Source of the DNA: Myxococcales bacterium
GTDB lineage: Bacteria > Myxococcota > Polyangia > Polyangiales > Polyangiaceae
Reading direction: 5' to 3'
Length of the DNA stretch: 64,000 bases
Assembly: GCA_003151595.1 (NCBI GenBank)
Contig: PLXW01000007.1
Location: forward strand, 72,245-136,244
The notes below the pieces were generated by a model, which was not told the origin of the DNA, ran no database searches, and saw only the letters and a program-made list of their open reading frames with translations. This document shows, one piece after another, positions 34,280 to 43,070 of this stretch. Positions within the stretch are counted from its first letter, which is position 1, and each line of letters begins with the position of its first letter. Both the position numbers and the translations under genes were made by a program.

Positions 34280-35952
34280 GACGGGCTCCCTGAGCGTTGC
34301 GCGACGCGCGCGTGACGCCCCTCGACGTCGCGAAGCAAGGCGGGCACGTCGAGCAGGAGCGCGACCCGACCATCGCCGAGCAACGTCGTCCCGCAGACGG
34401 CGTCCGTTCCGCGAAGCACGCGCGCCAGCGGCTTCACCACGGCCTGCGCGCGCCCGCGCAGCGCATCGACCGCGAGCCCCGCGCGTCTGCCGCGATGCTC
34501 GACCACGACGATGTTCTCGCGGACGGGCGGCGCGCCCGGAAGGCCGAAGAGATCGCGCAGGCGCACGTAGGGGAGCATGCCGCCGCGAAGGGAGATCACG
34601 CCGCACGCGTCCTCGTGTCGCCCGAGCCCCATGGGGAGGTCGATGCACTCGCGGACCGACTCCAGCGGGATCACGTACGACTCGTCGGCCGCACCGACCG
34701 CGAACCCCTCGACGATCGAGAGCGTGAGCGGAACGCGGAGCGCCACCGTGCTCCCCGAACCCTCTTCGCTCGCGATGTCGATGTTCCCCTTCAGCAGCCC
34801 GACGTTGTGCGCGACCACATCCATCCCCACGCCACGGCCCGAGAGAGCACTGACCGCCTCCGCGGTGGAGAACCCGGGGGTGAAGACGAGGTCGAACACC
34901 TCTCGATCGCTCAGCGACGCGCCGTCGCCGGCGACGAGTCCGAGCCTCCTCGCTTGCGCGAGAATACGGTCGCGTCGAAAACCGGCACCGTCGTCGGAGA
35001 CTTCGACGACCAGCCGCCCCGACTCGTGGCGCGCGCGGAGCGTGATCGTACCTGCTTCGGGCTTGCCGCTCTTGCGACGCGCGTGCGGCGCTTCGAGTCC
35101 GTGATCGATCGCGTTGCGGACGAGATGCGTGATCGGTCCCTTGAGGGTCTCGAGCACGGTCGCATCGACCTCGACGTCCTCTCCTTCGAACGCCAGCCGC
35201 GCGGCCTTCCCGTGCGAGGGGGCGAGGTCGCGGACGACGCGCGACTGGGCGCGAAAGACCGGCCCTATCGGCACGAGACGAAGGCGCATGATCCGCTCGC
35301 GCAGGTCATCGAAGTGGCGCTCGGTGTCCGTGAGCGCGTCGATGGCGTCGTGGATCGAGCCGCCGCGCTCGAGCGTGACGCGAAGCCGCGCGCGCGCGAT
35401 CGCGAGCTCCTCGAGATGAGTGACGATGCGATCGAGCGTGCCGAGGTCGACGCGAAGCGTCTTGCTCGCGGTCGCCGCGGTAGCAGTCTCGGCACCCGCC
35501 GTCGTCGCCGGGGTCGCGCCGCCGCCCGTCTCACCGCGTAGCACCGCCGCGAGCGACGCCATCACGTCGACGTGCTCGTCGATCGTTGGATCGGCCCCCG
35601 CCGCGACGACGCGGATCATGGCCCGGAGGGCGTCGTTGGCGCGAAGGAGCACGGACGTGAGCGCCCGGTCGACCGACCGGGCACCGCTTCGGATCAGCGC
35701 GAGGACACTCTCGACGGCGTGCGCGCACTCCGTGATGGCCGGCAGCCCGATCGACTCCGAGTTCCCCTTGAGGGTGTGCGCCGCGCGGAAGATCGCCGCA
35801 ACGAGCGCCTCGTCATCGGGCGATTCTTCGAGCGCGAGCAGCGACTCCTCGAGCGTCGCCAGGTTCTCCTCGGACTCCGGAAGGAAGACCGGGAGGAGCG
35901 CTCGGCGATCGAGCTCGAAGCCGTCGGTGACGATTACAGCTTCCGTACCCAT
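34276..35952 (-). CDS. cheA: CheA histidine kinase, short form without a P2 domain
   Basis: 558 residues, shorter than typical CheA (about 650-700). P1 HPt domain with His59 in FRAAHTLKGNSES; the interval to the dimerisation helix is only a short Ala/Thr linker (about 140-165), so P2 (CheY/CheB docking) is missing. Dimerisation, then ATPase with LVRNAIDHGLE, the acidic DDGAGF and GRGVGMDVV boxes, and a C-terminal CheW-like regulatory domain. Autophosphorylates and passes phosphate to the receiver and CheB. Overlaps cheD by 19 bases. Confidence 0.93.
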   Translation of the reverse strand: MGTEAVIVTDGFELDRRALLPVFLPESEENLATLEESLLALEESPDDEALVAAIFRAAHTLKGNSESIGLPAITECAHAVESVLALIRSGARSVDRALTSVLLRANDALRAMIRVVAAGADPTIDEHVDVMASLAAVLRGETGGGATPATTAGAETATAATASKTLRVDLGTLDRIVTHLEELAIARARLRVTLERGGSIHDAIDALTDTERHFDDLRERIMRLRLVPIGPVFRAQSRVVRDLAPSHGKAARLAFEGEDVEVDATVLETLKGPITHLVRNAIDHGLEAPHARRKSGKPEAGTITLRARHESGRLVVEVSDDGAGFRRDRILAQARRLGLVAGDGASLSDREVFDLVFTPGFSTAEAVSALSGRGVGMDVVAHNVGLLKGNIDIASEEGSGSTVALRVPLTLSIVEGFAVGAADESYVIPLESVRECIDLPMGLGRHEDACGVISLRGGMLPYVRLRDLFGLPGAPPVRENIVVVEHRGRRAGLAVDALRGRAQAVVKPLARVLRGTDAVCGTTLLGDGRVALLLDVPALLRDVEGRHARVAQRSGSPS

Positions 35953-36449
35953 GCGTGCCCCTCATCGGTTCGAAAGAGCAACTTGCGACCACGCGGCCCG
36001 CCGACGTCTTCGGCGACGATCGGGATCGCGTGACCCGTGAGAGCGCGGCGCGCGACCTCGACGTTCTGCCAACCCAACGACTCGCGCTCGGGGCGTACGC
36101 CGTTTCCCATCGTGCACGAACCTCCGAACACCTTGGCCTGGAGATCGCGCTTCAGAGACCCGTGCTGGAGCATCTCCTTGACGAGCTCTTCTATCGCCAC
36201 GTTCCCGAACCGCGCTGACGCGCTCCCGCCGACGACGTGAAGCGGAAGCAGGTAGTGATTCGCGCCGCCCGACCGCCGCACCGGGTCGAACAGGCAGACC
36301 GCGACGCACGAGCCGAGGACGGTCGAGATCGTGCACGGCTGCGACGACGCGAAGAACTGCCCGGCGTGCAGGTGCACGACTACGGTGTCGGTCGCGAGCT
36401 CGTTCGCCTCTTGCGACGCCGATCGTTCCTGGGGACGCGCGGTGGTCAT
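35934..36449 (-). CDS. cheD: CheD receptor-glutamine deamidase
   Basis: 171 residues from the ATG overlapping the GAF stop (ATGA). CheD signature: the catalytic Cys in LGSCVAVCLFDP, then GGANHYLLP (with catalytic His), VFGGSCTMG and GHAIPIVAEDVGGPRGRKLLF. It deamidates receptor glutamines and often partners with CheC, for which no gene is present here. The C-terminus overlaps the start of cheA. Confidence 0.92.
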   Translation of the reverse strand: MTTARPQERSASQEANELATDTVVVHLHAGQFFASSQPCTISTVLGSCVAVCLFDPVRRSGGANHYLLPLHVVGGSASARFGNVAIEELVKEMLQHGSLKRDLQAKVFGGSCTMGNGVRPERESLGWQNVEVARRALTGHAIPIVAEDVGGPRGRKLLFRTDEGHAWVRKL

Positions 36450-37213
36450 GCGCGGACCACGCATGCGCGGTTCGCATGGAGGGAGCTGCAATAGAGCGCC
36501 GTCGCGCCGTGCGTCGCGAGGAGGCTGAAGAGCTCCATGTCCGCGCTGTCGAGCGCAGGCTTATGCGCGAGCAGGCGGTAGACGACGATCGCGCCGACGA
36601 CCCGCTCCCCGACGCGCAGAGGAACGCACGCCGTGATCGGTCGCCCGCTCGGCGTGACCTCCGCGTCGGCGGCGGCGACGTAAGGCACGCCGCGCGCGAT
36701 GGCCGCGCCGATTCTTCCTTCGCCGAGCCGCAACGGTTCCACGCGCGTCGGGTCGACGCCGAACGACGTCGTGCAGCGCATGTCGCTCCCCTCGCCGTCC
36801 CGCTCGAACACCGCGAACTCCTCGGTGCCGATCAGGTTGATGAGGATCTCCTGAAGCGTGGAGAGCACGTCCTCGCGCTCCAGGCTGCCGTGCATGCGGT
36901 AGCTGGCGACGTACAGGTTCGCGAGGTTCGAGTTGAGCTGCTCGACCTCCAGGTACCGCTGCGTGAACGCCTGGCTGGTCGCGTTCATCTCCGAGATCTG
37001 GACGAGCAGCGACGACTCGGTCTGCGCGTGATGTTTCACTTGCTCCTCCAATGCACTGACGGTGCGCTCGAGGCGCGACTTCTCCTCGTGGAGCGCGGTG
37101 ACGAGAGTCCCCAGGCGCTCGTTCTCCTTCAGGAGGTCGCGCGTGTACTGCTGCGTCGACTCCTGGACGTGACGGACGTAGTCGGCGTTGTCGCGCTTCT
37201 CGTCCATGGTCAT
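36446..37213 (-). CDS. Coiled-coil GAF-domain protein of the chemosensory operon
   Basis: 255 residues from the ATG overlapping the receiver stop (ATGA). A long N-terminal coiled coil (about 10-90: LLKENERLGTLVTALHEEK, SALEEQVKHHAQTESSL) leads to a GAF domain (about 105-245: GSLEREDVLSTLQEILINLIGTEEFAVFERD). No transmembrane segment. Paralogue of the downstream GAF protein at 31109, so the operon encodes two such proteins, one at each end. Likely a regulatory or scaffold component, not a classical Che protein. Confidence 0.78.
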   Translation of the reverse strand: MTMDEKRDNADYVRHVQESTQQYTRDLLKENERLGTLVTALHEEKSRLERTVSALEEQVKHHAQTESSLLVQISEMNATSQAFTQRYLEVEQLNSNLANLYVASYRMHGSLEREDVLSTLQEILINLIGTEEFAVFERDGEGSDMRCTTSFGVDPTRVEPLRLGEGRIGAAIARGVPYVAAADAEVTPSGRPITACVPLRVGERVVGAIVVYRLLAHKPALDSADMELFSLLATHGATALYCSSLHANRACVVRA

Positions 37214-37593
37214 TCTCCCAGCTGATTCTTCAGCTTCGTGAGGAGCTCGAGGCCGTTGATGGGCTTCGTGACGTAGTCGTTGCAGCCGCTCGCGAACCCC
37301 TTCTCGACGTTGTCGCCCTCGCCGCGCGTGGTCACGAGGATGATCGGGATGGTGCGCGTCGTCTCTTGCGCGCGGATGGCGACGCACGCCTCGATGCCGG
37401 TCATGTGAGGCATGACGACGTCCATCAGGATGAGATCCGGACGCTCGCTCGCCGCCATGGCGACGGCCTCCCTGCCGTCACGCGCGGTGATGAGCTCGTA
37501 GGCCGCTCCGCTGAGCAGCATCTTTTCGATCATCAACGCCGTGCTCGAGTCGTCGACGAGCAGGATCTTCTTCTTCGTCTGGGGTGTGGACAC
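37210..37593 (-). CDS. CheY-like receiver, first gene of the chemosensory operon
   Basis: 127 residues from a GTG with GGAGGG upstream. Complete receiver: Asp14-Asp15 in LLVDDSS, phosphoacceptor Asp58 in LILMDVVMPHMTG, Thr at the switch (VTTRGE) and Lys in YVTKPING. No effector domain. As the first gene before cheA it is the likely CheY-type output or phosphate sink of the system. A 213-base gap upstream, shared with the divergent lipoprotein gene, should hold the operon promoter; no -35/-10 was convincing. Confidence 0.9.
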   Translation of the reverse strand: MSTPQTKKKILLVDDSSTALMIEKMLLSGAAYELITARDGREAVAMAASERPDLILMDVVMPHMTGIEACVAIRAQETTRTIPIILVTTRGEGDNVEKGFASGCNDYVTKPINGLELLTKLKNQLGE

Positions 37594-37806
37594 GATCCCT
37601 CCGTCTCCCCGCGCCACCTCGCACCTGGGGAGTGGATGGACGTAGAGCAGGCGCCGTGCCGGACGCTTTGCCGCGGGAATGACACAAATCTCGCGTCTTT
37701 CGTGGAGCGTCGCCCCGTCCGAGAAGCGCACGCGTCGTTCGCTCTTCGGACGCCGTCCTCACTTCGGGCGACATGCGCGCCTTCGGGCGATTGCTAGACG
37801 TTGCAC

Positions 37807-39492
37807 ATGCTCAAACGCCTCGCACCGCTCTTCGCTGTCGCGCTCATCTCGGCCTGCGCGGCCGAGTCCTCGGAGACGGTGGGGGCCACGAACGAAGCCC
37901 TCGGCTCTCCCCTCTCCGGGCTCAGTGTCACCTCGCTCGGCACGTCGATGGTCTTCACGTACACGGCCTCGGGGGCGGCGTTCTCGATCACGCTGAACGG
38001 CCCCGGCGGCGCGACCAAGACCGCCACGCTCTCCACTCCGCAGACCCAGACCGCGGAGTTCGACGGGCTGACGCCGTGCACGGCGTACCCATGGTCGATT
38101 CAGTCGGCGGGGACGGTCGTCGCCAGCGGCTCGACGAACACGCGCCTCTCGGGATTGACCGGGCTGTGCTCCGCGTCGGAGACGATCCTGGCGAGCATGA
38201 AGCAGAACTTCCAGGGGATGCAGCACGAAGAGGACCAGAACCTCTTCTGCGGCAACTGGGTGTTTGGGAACATGCCCGCCAACGGGTACGGGTGGCACTA
38301 CGACTCTCAGAACCAAGGTGGCTACTCGACGGGCGAGTTCGGCTATCAGCACTTCGACAACGGCTCGGACCACTGCACCGAGACGATGGTGCACGCCTGG
38401 CGCTCCCAGCTCCAATACGTGGTCTCGCCCGATCAGTGGTCGCGCGGCGTCACGAACGCGACCTTCAACGCGACCCTCACGAGCGGTAGCCCCACCAATT
38501 GCGTGGACCACGTCTCGGGCCTGTACGTGGAGACGTGGCCCATCCCTGCGGGGACCGATGGGCTGTGGGCCGGTCTGGTGGGCGGTCCCGAGAACCAAGG
38601 CCTTGCCGTGAGCTCCGCTCAACCGACCTACCCGCTCGTGGTCTCCGGCAATCAGATCTCTTCCAACTTCGGCAAGCCTCAATACTCGACGATCCTCGCC
38701 GGCTTCCAGGCGAACGACGGGTTCGCGGATCTGAACTACGGCGCGTCGCAGTCGTGGGCGCGGGAGACTCATGACTGCCTGGCCTCGTTCACCAACGCAT
38801 CGCTCACGCTCCAGTACTCACCCTTGCCCGCCGAGACGCCGATCAATTGCACAGCGGCGGTCGTTTGCGGAACGGCGACCGTCACGTGCAACTGGTCGCC
38901 CGACGTCTTCGAGCTCTTCGCATCCGACCCGACGCACCCGAGCCACGTGGTGTCGACGCTCGACGCCACGAGCGGTCCGCGAGCGATCACGCTCACCGAT
39001 CCGGCCGGTTCGACGGCGGAGTCCTACGCGATCTGTACGGTGAACTCCGCAGGCACGCGCGTCTGCGGACCGCTGACGTACACCAGCGCGGTCGCGTGCC
39101 CTCCGACCCCCTCGTGCACCATGGCGACGACCTGTACGAACACCGCGAGCCCGCCGACCTTGACCGTCACGTGCAGTACGACCGCCGACTTCTATACGGA
39201 CGACTCGTATACCGGCACGATCAACCTCCAGAGCAACGGGCTCTCGTTCACCCGCACCACCGACAGCACGCTGACGACCGAGTCGGTCCTCGCCTGCGCG
39301 CAGGGCTACGGCCCCACGGCCGGAGGCCTGGGCCCGAGGTGCACGTCGTTCTCGACGTACGTGCCCAAGACGTCGTGGTGTGGAAGGCCTCCGCCGCCGC
39401 CGGTGTGCGGCGCGAAGCCGACCGCGAAGTGCAGCGTGGGGTGGGTGTGCTGCGGACTGACCGACGGCTGGGAGTGCGGGGTCTGCAACTGA
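37807..39492 (+). CDS. Secreted Cys-rich lipoprotein with fibronectin-like N-terminal module
   Basis: 561 residues from the ATG at 37807 (a TTG two codons earlier is possible). MLKRLAPLFAVALISAC is a lipoprotein signal (ISAC lipobox). Residues about 35-120 look like a fibronectin-III-type beta module (TYTASGAAFSITLNG, TQTAEFDGLTPCTAYPWSI). The middle (CGNWVFGNMPANGYGWHYDSQ, SDHCTETMVHAW) is aromatic- and His-rich. The C-terminal half has paired Cys and ends CSVGWVCCGLTDGWECGVC, a small disulfide knot. The function is unknown; a secreted binding or structural role is likely. Confidence 0.72.
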   Translation: MLKRLAPLFAVALISACAAESSETVGATNEALGSPLSGLSVTSLGTSMVFTYTASGAAFSITLNGPGGATKTATLSTPQTQTAEFDGLTPCTAYPWSIQSAGTVVASGSTNTRLSGLTGLCSASETILASMKQNFQGMQHEEDQNLFCGNWVFGNMPANGYGWHYDSQNQGGYSTGEFGYQHFDNGSDHCTETMVHAWRSQLQYVVSPDQWSRGVTNATFNATLTSGSPTNCVDHVSGLYVETWPIPAGTDGLWAGLVGGPENQGLAVSSAQPTYPLVVSGNQISSNFGKPQYSTILAGFQANDGFADLNYGASQSWARETHDCLASFTNASLTLQYSPLPAETPINCTAAVVCGTATVTCNWSPDVFELFASDPTHPSHVVSTLDATSGPRAITLTDPAGSTAESYAICTVNSAGTRVCGPLTYTSAVACPPTPSCTMATTCTNTASPPTLTVTCSTTADFYTDDSYTGTINLQSNGLSFTRTTDSTLTTESVLACAQGYGPTAGGLGPRCTSFSTYVPKTSWCGRPPPPPVCGAKPTAKCSVGWVCCGLTDGWECGVCN

Positions 39493-39534
39493 ACGAGCCG
39501 GTGTCTCTCCGGGCCTGGGTTATCCTCGGCAGCC

Positions 39535-40116
39535 GTGGGGGAGCCGCAGGTCAAGGGCGTGTGGTTCGTCACCGCGCGCCGCCATCTGCTCGAGCATCAC
39601 GGCGAGACGGCGTTCGCCGCCGTCGTCGCGCGGATGCCCGACGACGATCGCCACGCGCTCATCGAGCCGCTCGTGTCCACGTGGTACCCCGAGCGCGTCT
39701 TTCAATGCGCGCTCGAGGCCGTGCAGCAAGGTCTCACGTTCAACGACGACGCGCGGTTCCTCGCGTTCATCGAGGCGAGCACGGAGCTCGGCGTGAATCA
39801 CTTCTTCCGCATCCTCCTGCGGATCGCGTCGCCCGCGTACTTGATGCACCGGATGCCGGCCGCGTGGTCCACGCACCGCCGAGACAACGGCACGCTGGTG
39901 GTCGAGGCCGACGAGAAGCGCGCTCGCCTGCGCTACGCGGGCTTCCCGTTCTTCAGCGACCCGAACTACCGATTCTTCGTGCTCGGCGTGCTCCGCAAGG
40001 TCACCGAGCTCTGCACCGGAGTTCCTCCGCGGGTGCGCGTCGTCTCGCACGGCAAGGACTGGCTCGACGCGGAGGTGCTCTACGGCACGCTCCCGACGCT
40101 GCCGCCGCGCGCGTGA
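39535..40116 (+). CDS. DUF2378 (TIGR02265) family protein, characteristic of myxobacteria
   Basis: 193 residues from a GTG. Matches the Myxococcus-type DUF2378 family: VKGVWFVTARRHLLEHHGE, ESTELGVNHFFRILLR-like segment (ASTELGVNHFFRILL), LMHRMPAAWSTHRRDNGTL, ending LRKVTELCTGVPPRVRV. The family has no known function; its near-restriction to myxobacteria supports the taxonomic reading. Cytoplasmic, with no signal peptide. The upstream Cys-rich lipoprotein ends 42 bases earlier. Confidence 0.75.
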   Translation: MGEPQVKGVWFVTARRHLLEHHGETAFAAVVARMPDDDRHALIEPLVSTWYPERVFQCALEAVQQGLTFNDDARFLAFIEASTELGVNHFFRILLRIASPAYLMHRMPAAWSTHRRDNGTLVVEADEKRARLRYAGFPFFSDPNYRFFVLGVLRKVTELCTGVPPRVRVVSHGKDWLDAEVLYGTLPTLPPRA

Positions 40117-40133
40117 GGCCGCACGCACGCCAA

Positions 40134-41582
40134 TCACGGGAGCGGTCCGCACGCGCAGCGAAGTCCGCCTTGCAGGGTCATGAGCTCGTTGGCGAGGCGA
40201 CCGCGAGGCGACACGGCGATGGGCTCGACCCCCGCGGCGCGAAACTGCTTCTCGGCGGACGCGTCGAGCGCAGCGATGCCCCATCGCAGGTAGTGCACGG
40301 CGGGGCGCGCCTGGTGGAGACCGGGGAGCACGTTGCAATAACTGAAGTCCAGGTTCACGCGCCGGAAGACGTTCTCCTTCGGATCAACGCGCACGTCGGG
40401 CATCCCGACGACGCGGTATCCGAGCGACTCGAGCGTGGCCGCGTACCCCAGGAGACGAGGATGACGCTCGCGCGCATAGGCGTCGTACTGAGCTTCGATC
40501 CGCGCGCGCGCGGCGCGCACGGAGAGAAAGTGATCCTCGAAGAGCGGGCGATGCCGGAGCACCGCCGGAAGGAGATCGAGGCCGCGCGACGGATCGGCGA
40601 CGAGCGCGACGGGGCGGCGATTCCGTCCGAAGCGACCGAGGAGCGCGACGTCGAGGTCGATGTGGAACGAGGTCTGCCCCGACTCTTCGAATCGATCCTC
40701 GTCGATGTCGAAGCGCGCACGGTCGACTTCGCCGAGCACGGTGACGTCGACGCCGAACGTGGCCGAGAGACCGTGGACGACCTCGTCTTCGGTGAGCCCG
40801 AGCCGGCGCATGTTCTCGACGATCGTGTCGGCTCCCACGAGGCAGCGCGTGTCGTCGTAGACCACGTTTCCCCCTTCCCAGTAGAAGGGCGATCGGATCG
40901 CGCGAAGACCGAAGGCACGCTCCGCGTCGGCCGGCGCCATCTCGTCGCGGGCACGCGCGTCGCGATGTCGGAACCCGCGCGGAAGCAGGAGCACCGGGTT
41001 GCCGTCGGCGTCGCGCATCGCCGCCGCGTTGTCTCGCGCGAAGACCGTCTGCGTGCGCGCAGTCGCGATCCGCACGCGATCGCGCGCGCTCTTCGCGATC
41101 TCGCCGATCAGGCTCGAGAGCGCATCGACGTCCGCGCCGGGCTCGACGACCAGCGTGCAGCGCGTGCCGGGATCGGTGCGGCGGAGGAAATCGCGCAACA
41201 GACAGAGCGCGTAGGGGATCGTCTGCGCGAACGGCGAGAGCTGGATCCGAAACGACCCGAGCGGATGGCCTGCCCCCGCCGGCGCAAGTCGAAGCCCGAG
41301 GCCTCGCGCGATGTATCCGTGGCGCGAGCCGCGGCGCCATCCGGGGAAGAACGCAAGCAGATCGGTGGGGAAGCCGAGCGCGTCGAGATCCTCGAGCGTC
41401 GCCGCGTGACGGCGGCAAAGATGAGAAGCCACGGCGACGAGGTGCGTCGTCGCCAGCGCCCGAGCGCACCACGCGCGCGCCCGATCGAAATCGCCGGCGT
41501 GCGCACGAAGCGTCGCCAGCGGGTGCGGGAGCGAAGAGAGCTCGCGCGCGAGCGCCGGAGGGAGCGAAGGGGGATGCGCCAT
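40134..41582 (-). CDS. Pentein-fold guanidine hydrolase, agmatine/peptidylarginine deiminase-like
   Basis: 482 residues. Family motifs are in order: FARDN (181-185), WEGGN (235-239), HIDLD (307-311) and a C-terminal GGLRC with catalytic Cys476 in the usual GGxxC position. This is the guanidino-group-modifying superfamily that includes agmatine and peptidylarginine deiminases and amidinotransferases. An N-terminal ~110-residue extension has no recognised match. The exact substrate cannot be told. It follows a 30-residue cationic peptide ORF by 48 bases on the same strand, which raises a peptidylarginine-type substrate as an inference. No signal peptide. Confidence 0.75.
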   Translation of the reverse strand: MAHPPSLPPALARELSSLPHPLATLRAHAGDFDRARAWCARALATTHLVAVASHLCRRHAATLEDLDALGFPTDLLAFFPGWRRGSRHGYIARGLGLRLAPAGAGHPLGSFRIQLSPFAQTIPYALCLLRDFLRRTDPGTRCTLVVEPGADVDALSSLIGEIAKSARDRVRIATARTQTVFARDNAAAMRDADGNPVLLLPRGFRHRDARARDEMAPADAERAFGLRAIRSPFYWEGGNVVYDDTRCLVGADTIVENMRRLGLTEDEVVHGLSATFGVDVTVLGEVDRARFDIDEDRFEESGQTSFHIDLDVALLGRFGRNRRPVALVADPSRGLDLLPAVLRHRPLFEDHFLSVRAARARIEAQYDAYARERHPRLLGYAATLESLGYRVVGMPDVRVDPKENVFRRVNLDFSYCNVLPGLHQARPAVHYLRWGIAALDASAEKQFRAAGVEPIAVSPRGRLANELMTLQGGLRCACGPLP

Positions 41583-41630
41583 GGCACCCGCATCATCGCG
41601 CCGACCGGGCTCGCACCGCGAGCTTCGCGC

Positions 41631-41723
41631 TCAGCGCTTCAGGCCGGCCTTGATGCCCGTCTTGATGACGAGGAGCTTGATGGCGGCGGTCTTGGGGGCG
41701 GGCTTGCGGATCGTCTTCTTCAT
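41631..41723 (-). CDS. 30-residue strongly cationic peptide, unknown function
   Basis: The ATG at 41723 is preceded by AGGAG six bases away. It encodes 30 residues with eight Lys, two Arg and no acidic residue (net about +10), starting MKKTIRKPAP and ending IKTGIKAGLKR. No long hydrophobic core, so not a classic signal peptide. It is too short to be proven coding from composition alone; the strong ribosome site and the position before a guanidine hydrolase support it. It could be a modified peptide precursor, a host-defence-like peptide or a regulator. Two hairpins lie 31-71 bases upstream. Confidence 0.5.
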   Translation of the reverse strand: MKKTIRKPAPKTAAIKLLVIKTGIKAGLKR

Positions 41724-41753
41724 GGGGAGCTCCTGCGCGATGCGCATTTTCTA

Positions 41754-41794
41754 GGGCGCGGCGTGCGCCCCGTTCGACCTCACGATGGTCGAAC
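41754..41794. promoter_or_regulatory. Two hairpins between the esterase gene and the small peptide ORF
   Basis: GGGCGC-GGCGT-GCGCCC (41754-41770) and GTTCGACC-TCACGAT-GGTCGAAC (41772-41794) are perfect inverted repeats next to each other, 47-69 bases past the esterase stop and 31-71 bases before the peptide start. They could terminate the esterase operon, act as an operator, or regulate the peptide leader. No T tract follows on either strand, so simple intrinsic termination is unlikely. Confidence 0.35.
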
Positions 41795-41840
41795 CGACGC
41801 CGTCGCGCATGTCACCCAAACGCGTGTGGTCGACACCGGC

Positions 41841-43034
41841 TCACTGGCTGAACAACCAGTCGTAGAGCGGTTTTCCCGCGGGGAGTGGCCGATACGTGTC
41901 CCAGACGTCGTGACCGAGATTGGGGTCCTGCATGTATCGAAACGACGACGTGCCCGCCTGCGCGCCGTTCGGAGGCGCCGGATAATCCCCGTTCCCCGCG
42001 AGCGCGCGCCACATCGGCTGGTTCCAGTCCTGCGGAAGCGACGTTCCATCCTGCGCCCCCGACACCGCGAGCACGGGAACGCCGGTGAGCTGCGCGATCT
42101 GCGCGGACGTCGGACCGCTGCCGAATCCGTTGAGCTCCATCACCCCCGCGAACGGCATGGCCGCGGTGAAGAGCTTCCCCGAGGGGCCGTTCACGCGGTT
42201 GTACATGAGGATCATGTACCAAGAGCCGATGCCGCCCAACGAGTCGCCGGTGACGTACACCTTGGTCGGGTTGACCGAGTACTTCTGAAGGAAGTCCTGC
42301 ACGAGCCCGGCGACGGCAAAGACGTTGGGCCCCGAGTCGCCGGAGAACGTCGTCCCGGTCCCCGTGACGCCGGTGTTCGTCCAGCCACCGAAATTTTCCA
42401 GAGCGTCGTCGCCGCCACCGCCGTTCGCCGTCTGGTCGGCGTAGGGGAGCAGGATGATGCACGGGTAGGCCGTACGCCACGCCGTGTTGTTGTACCAACC
42501 GTCCGCGCCGCTCCCCGAGACGAGGTAGAGCGGGTCGCCGTTCTGCCCGTCGTACCAGGCATTCCCCTCCGTATCCTCGTGCTCGTGCACCAGGATTGGG
42601 TAGGTGAACTTGGGGTCGTAGTTGGCGGGAAGCAGGTAGTCGTAGTGGAACGCCTTGCCCGAGGGGAGCGTGACTCCGGGCACGCTGATGTCGCCCGCTT
42701 GCCAGGTGCCGGGGGTGACGTTCCCTTGCAGCGGCGGTTGGATCGCGTTGCCGGGGCTCGCGTCGGCGGCGGGGCTGGCGGCGTCGCTCTCGCCGCTTCC
42801 CCCGGCGGCATCGTTCGCGTTCGACCGCCCGGCATCGTCGCCGTCCGACGAAGAACCGCCGGAAGGTGCCGAGACGCAGCCAGCGCCTTCGCAAGAGGAT
42901 CCGTTTCCCGACGGCCCCCCCGCGTCGCCGGCGCTCTGCGGCGAAGCGTGCGAGCCGGAGCTCCCCGCGTCGCCAATGGCGCCGTCACACGCCACGAGCA
43001 GGAGGACCGTCGCGACGAGCAGGGTTCTTCTCAT
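41841..43034 (-). CDS. Secreted alpha/beta-hydrolase (PHB-depolymerase/esterase-like) lipoprotein
   Basis: 397 residues; signal peptide with VAC lipobox (LLLVAC, Cys16). A Gly/Ser/Ala/Asp linker (about 20-95) precedes an alpha/beta-hydrolase domain: HYDYLLPANYDPKFTYPILVHEHE, nucleophile in GDSLGG, then GAQD (acid) and LGHDVWDTY (His). This matches secreted phospholipase/carboxylesterase or PHB-depolymerase-like enzymes that hydrolyse esters outside the cell. Last gene of the DUF1592 operon, 36 bases after the malectin gene. Confidence 0.82.
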   Translation of the reverse strand: MRRTLLVATVLLLVACDGAIGDAGSSGSHASPQSAGDAGGPSGNGSSCEGAGCVSAPSGGSSSDGDDAGRSNANDAAGGSGESDAASPAADASPGNAIQPPLQGNVTPGTWQAGDISVPGVTLPSGKAFHYDYLLPANYDPKFTYPILVHEHEDTEGNAWYDGQNGDPLYLVSGSGADGWYNNTAWRTAYPCIILLPYADQTANGGGGDDALENFGGWTNTGVTGTGTTFSGDSGPNVFAVAGLVQDFLQKYSVNPTKVYVTGDSLGGIGSWYMILMYNRVNGPSGKLFTAAMPFAGVMELNGFGSGPTSAQIAQLTGVPVLAVSGAQDGTSLPQDWNQPMWRALAGNGDYPAPPNGAQAGTSSFRYMQDPNLGHDVWDTYRPLPAGKPLYDWLFSQ

Positions 43035-43070
43035 GATTGGACAATCCGGTTCGGGTGACTGCAGTGAGAC

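Noticed and set aside
38847..43058. Very long plus-strand open frame opposite the hydrolase and esterase genes
   Set aside because: Arg/His-rich shadow; the minus strand carries motifs and signal peptides in the same interval.
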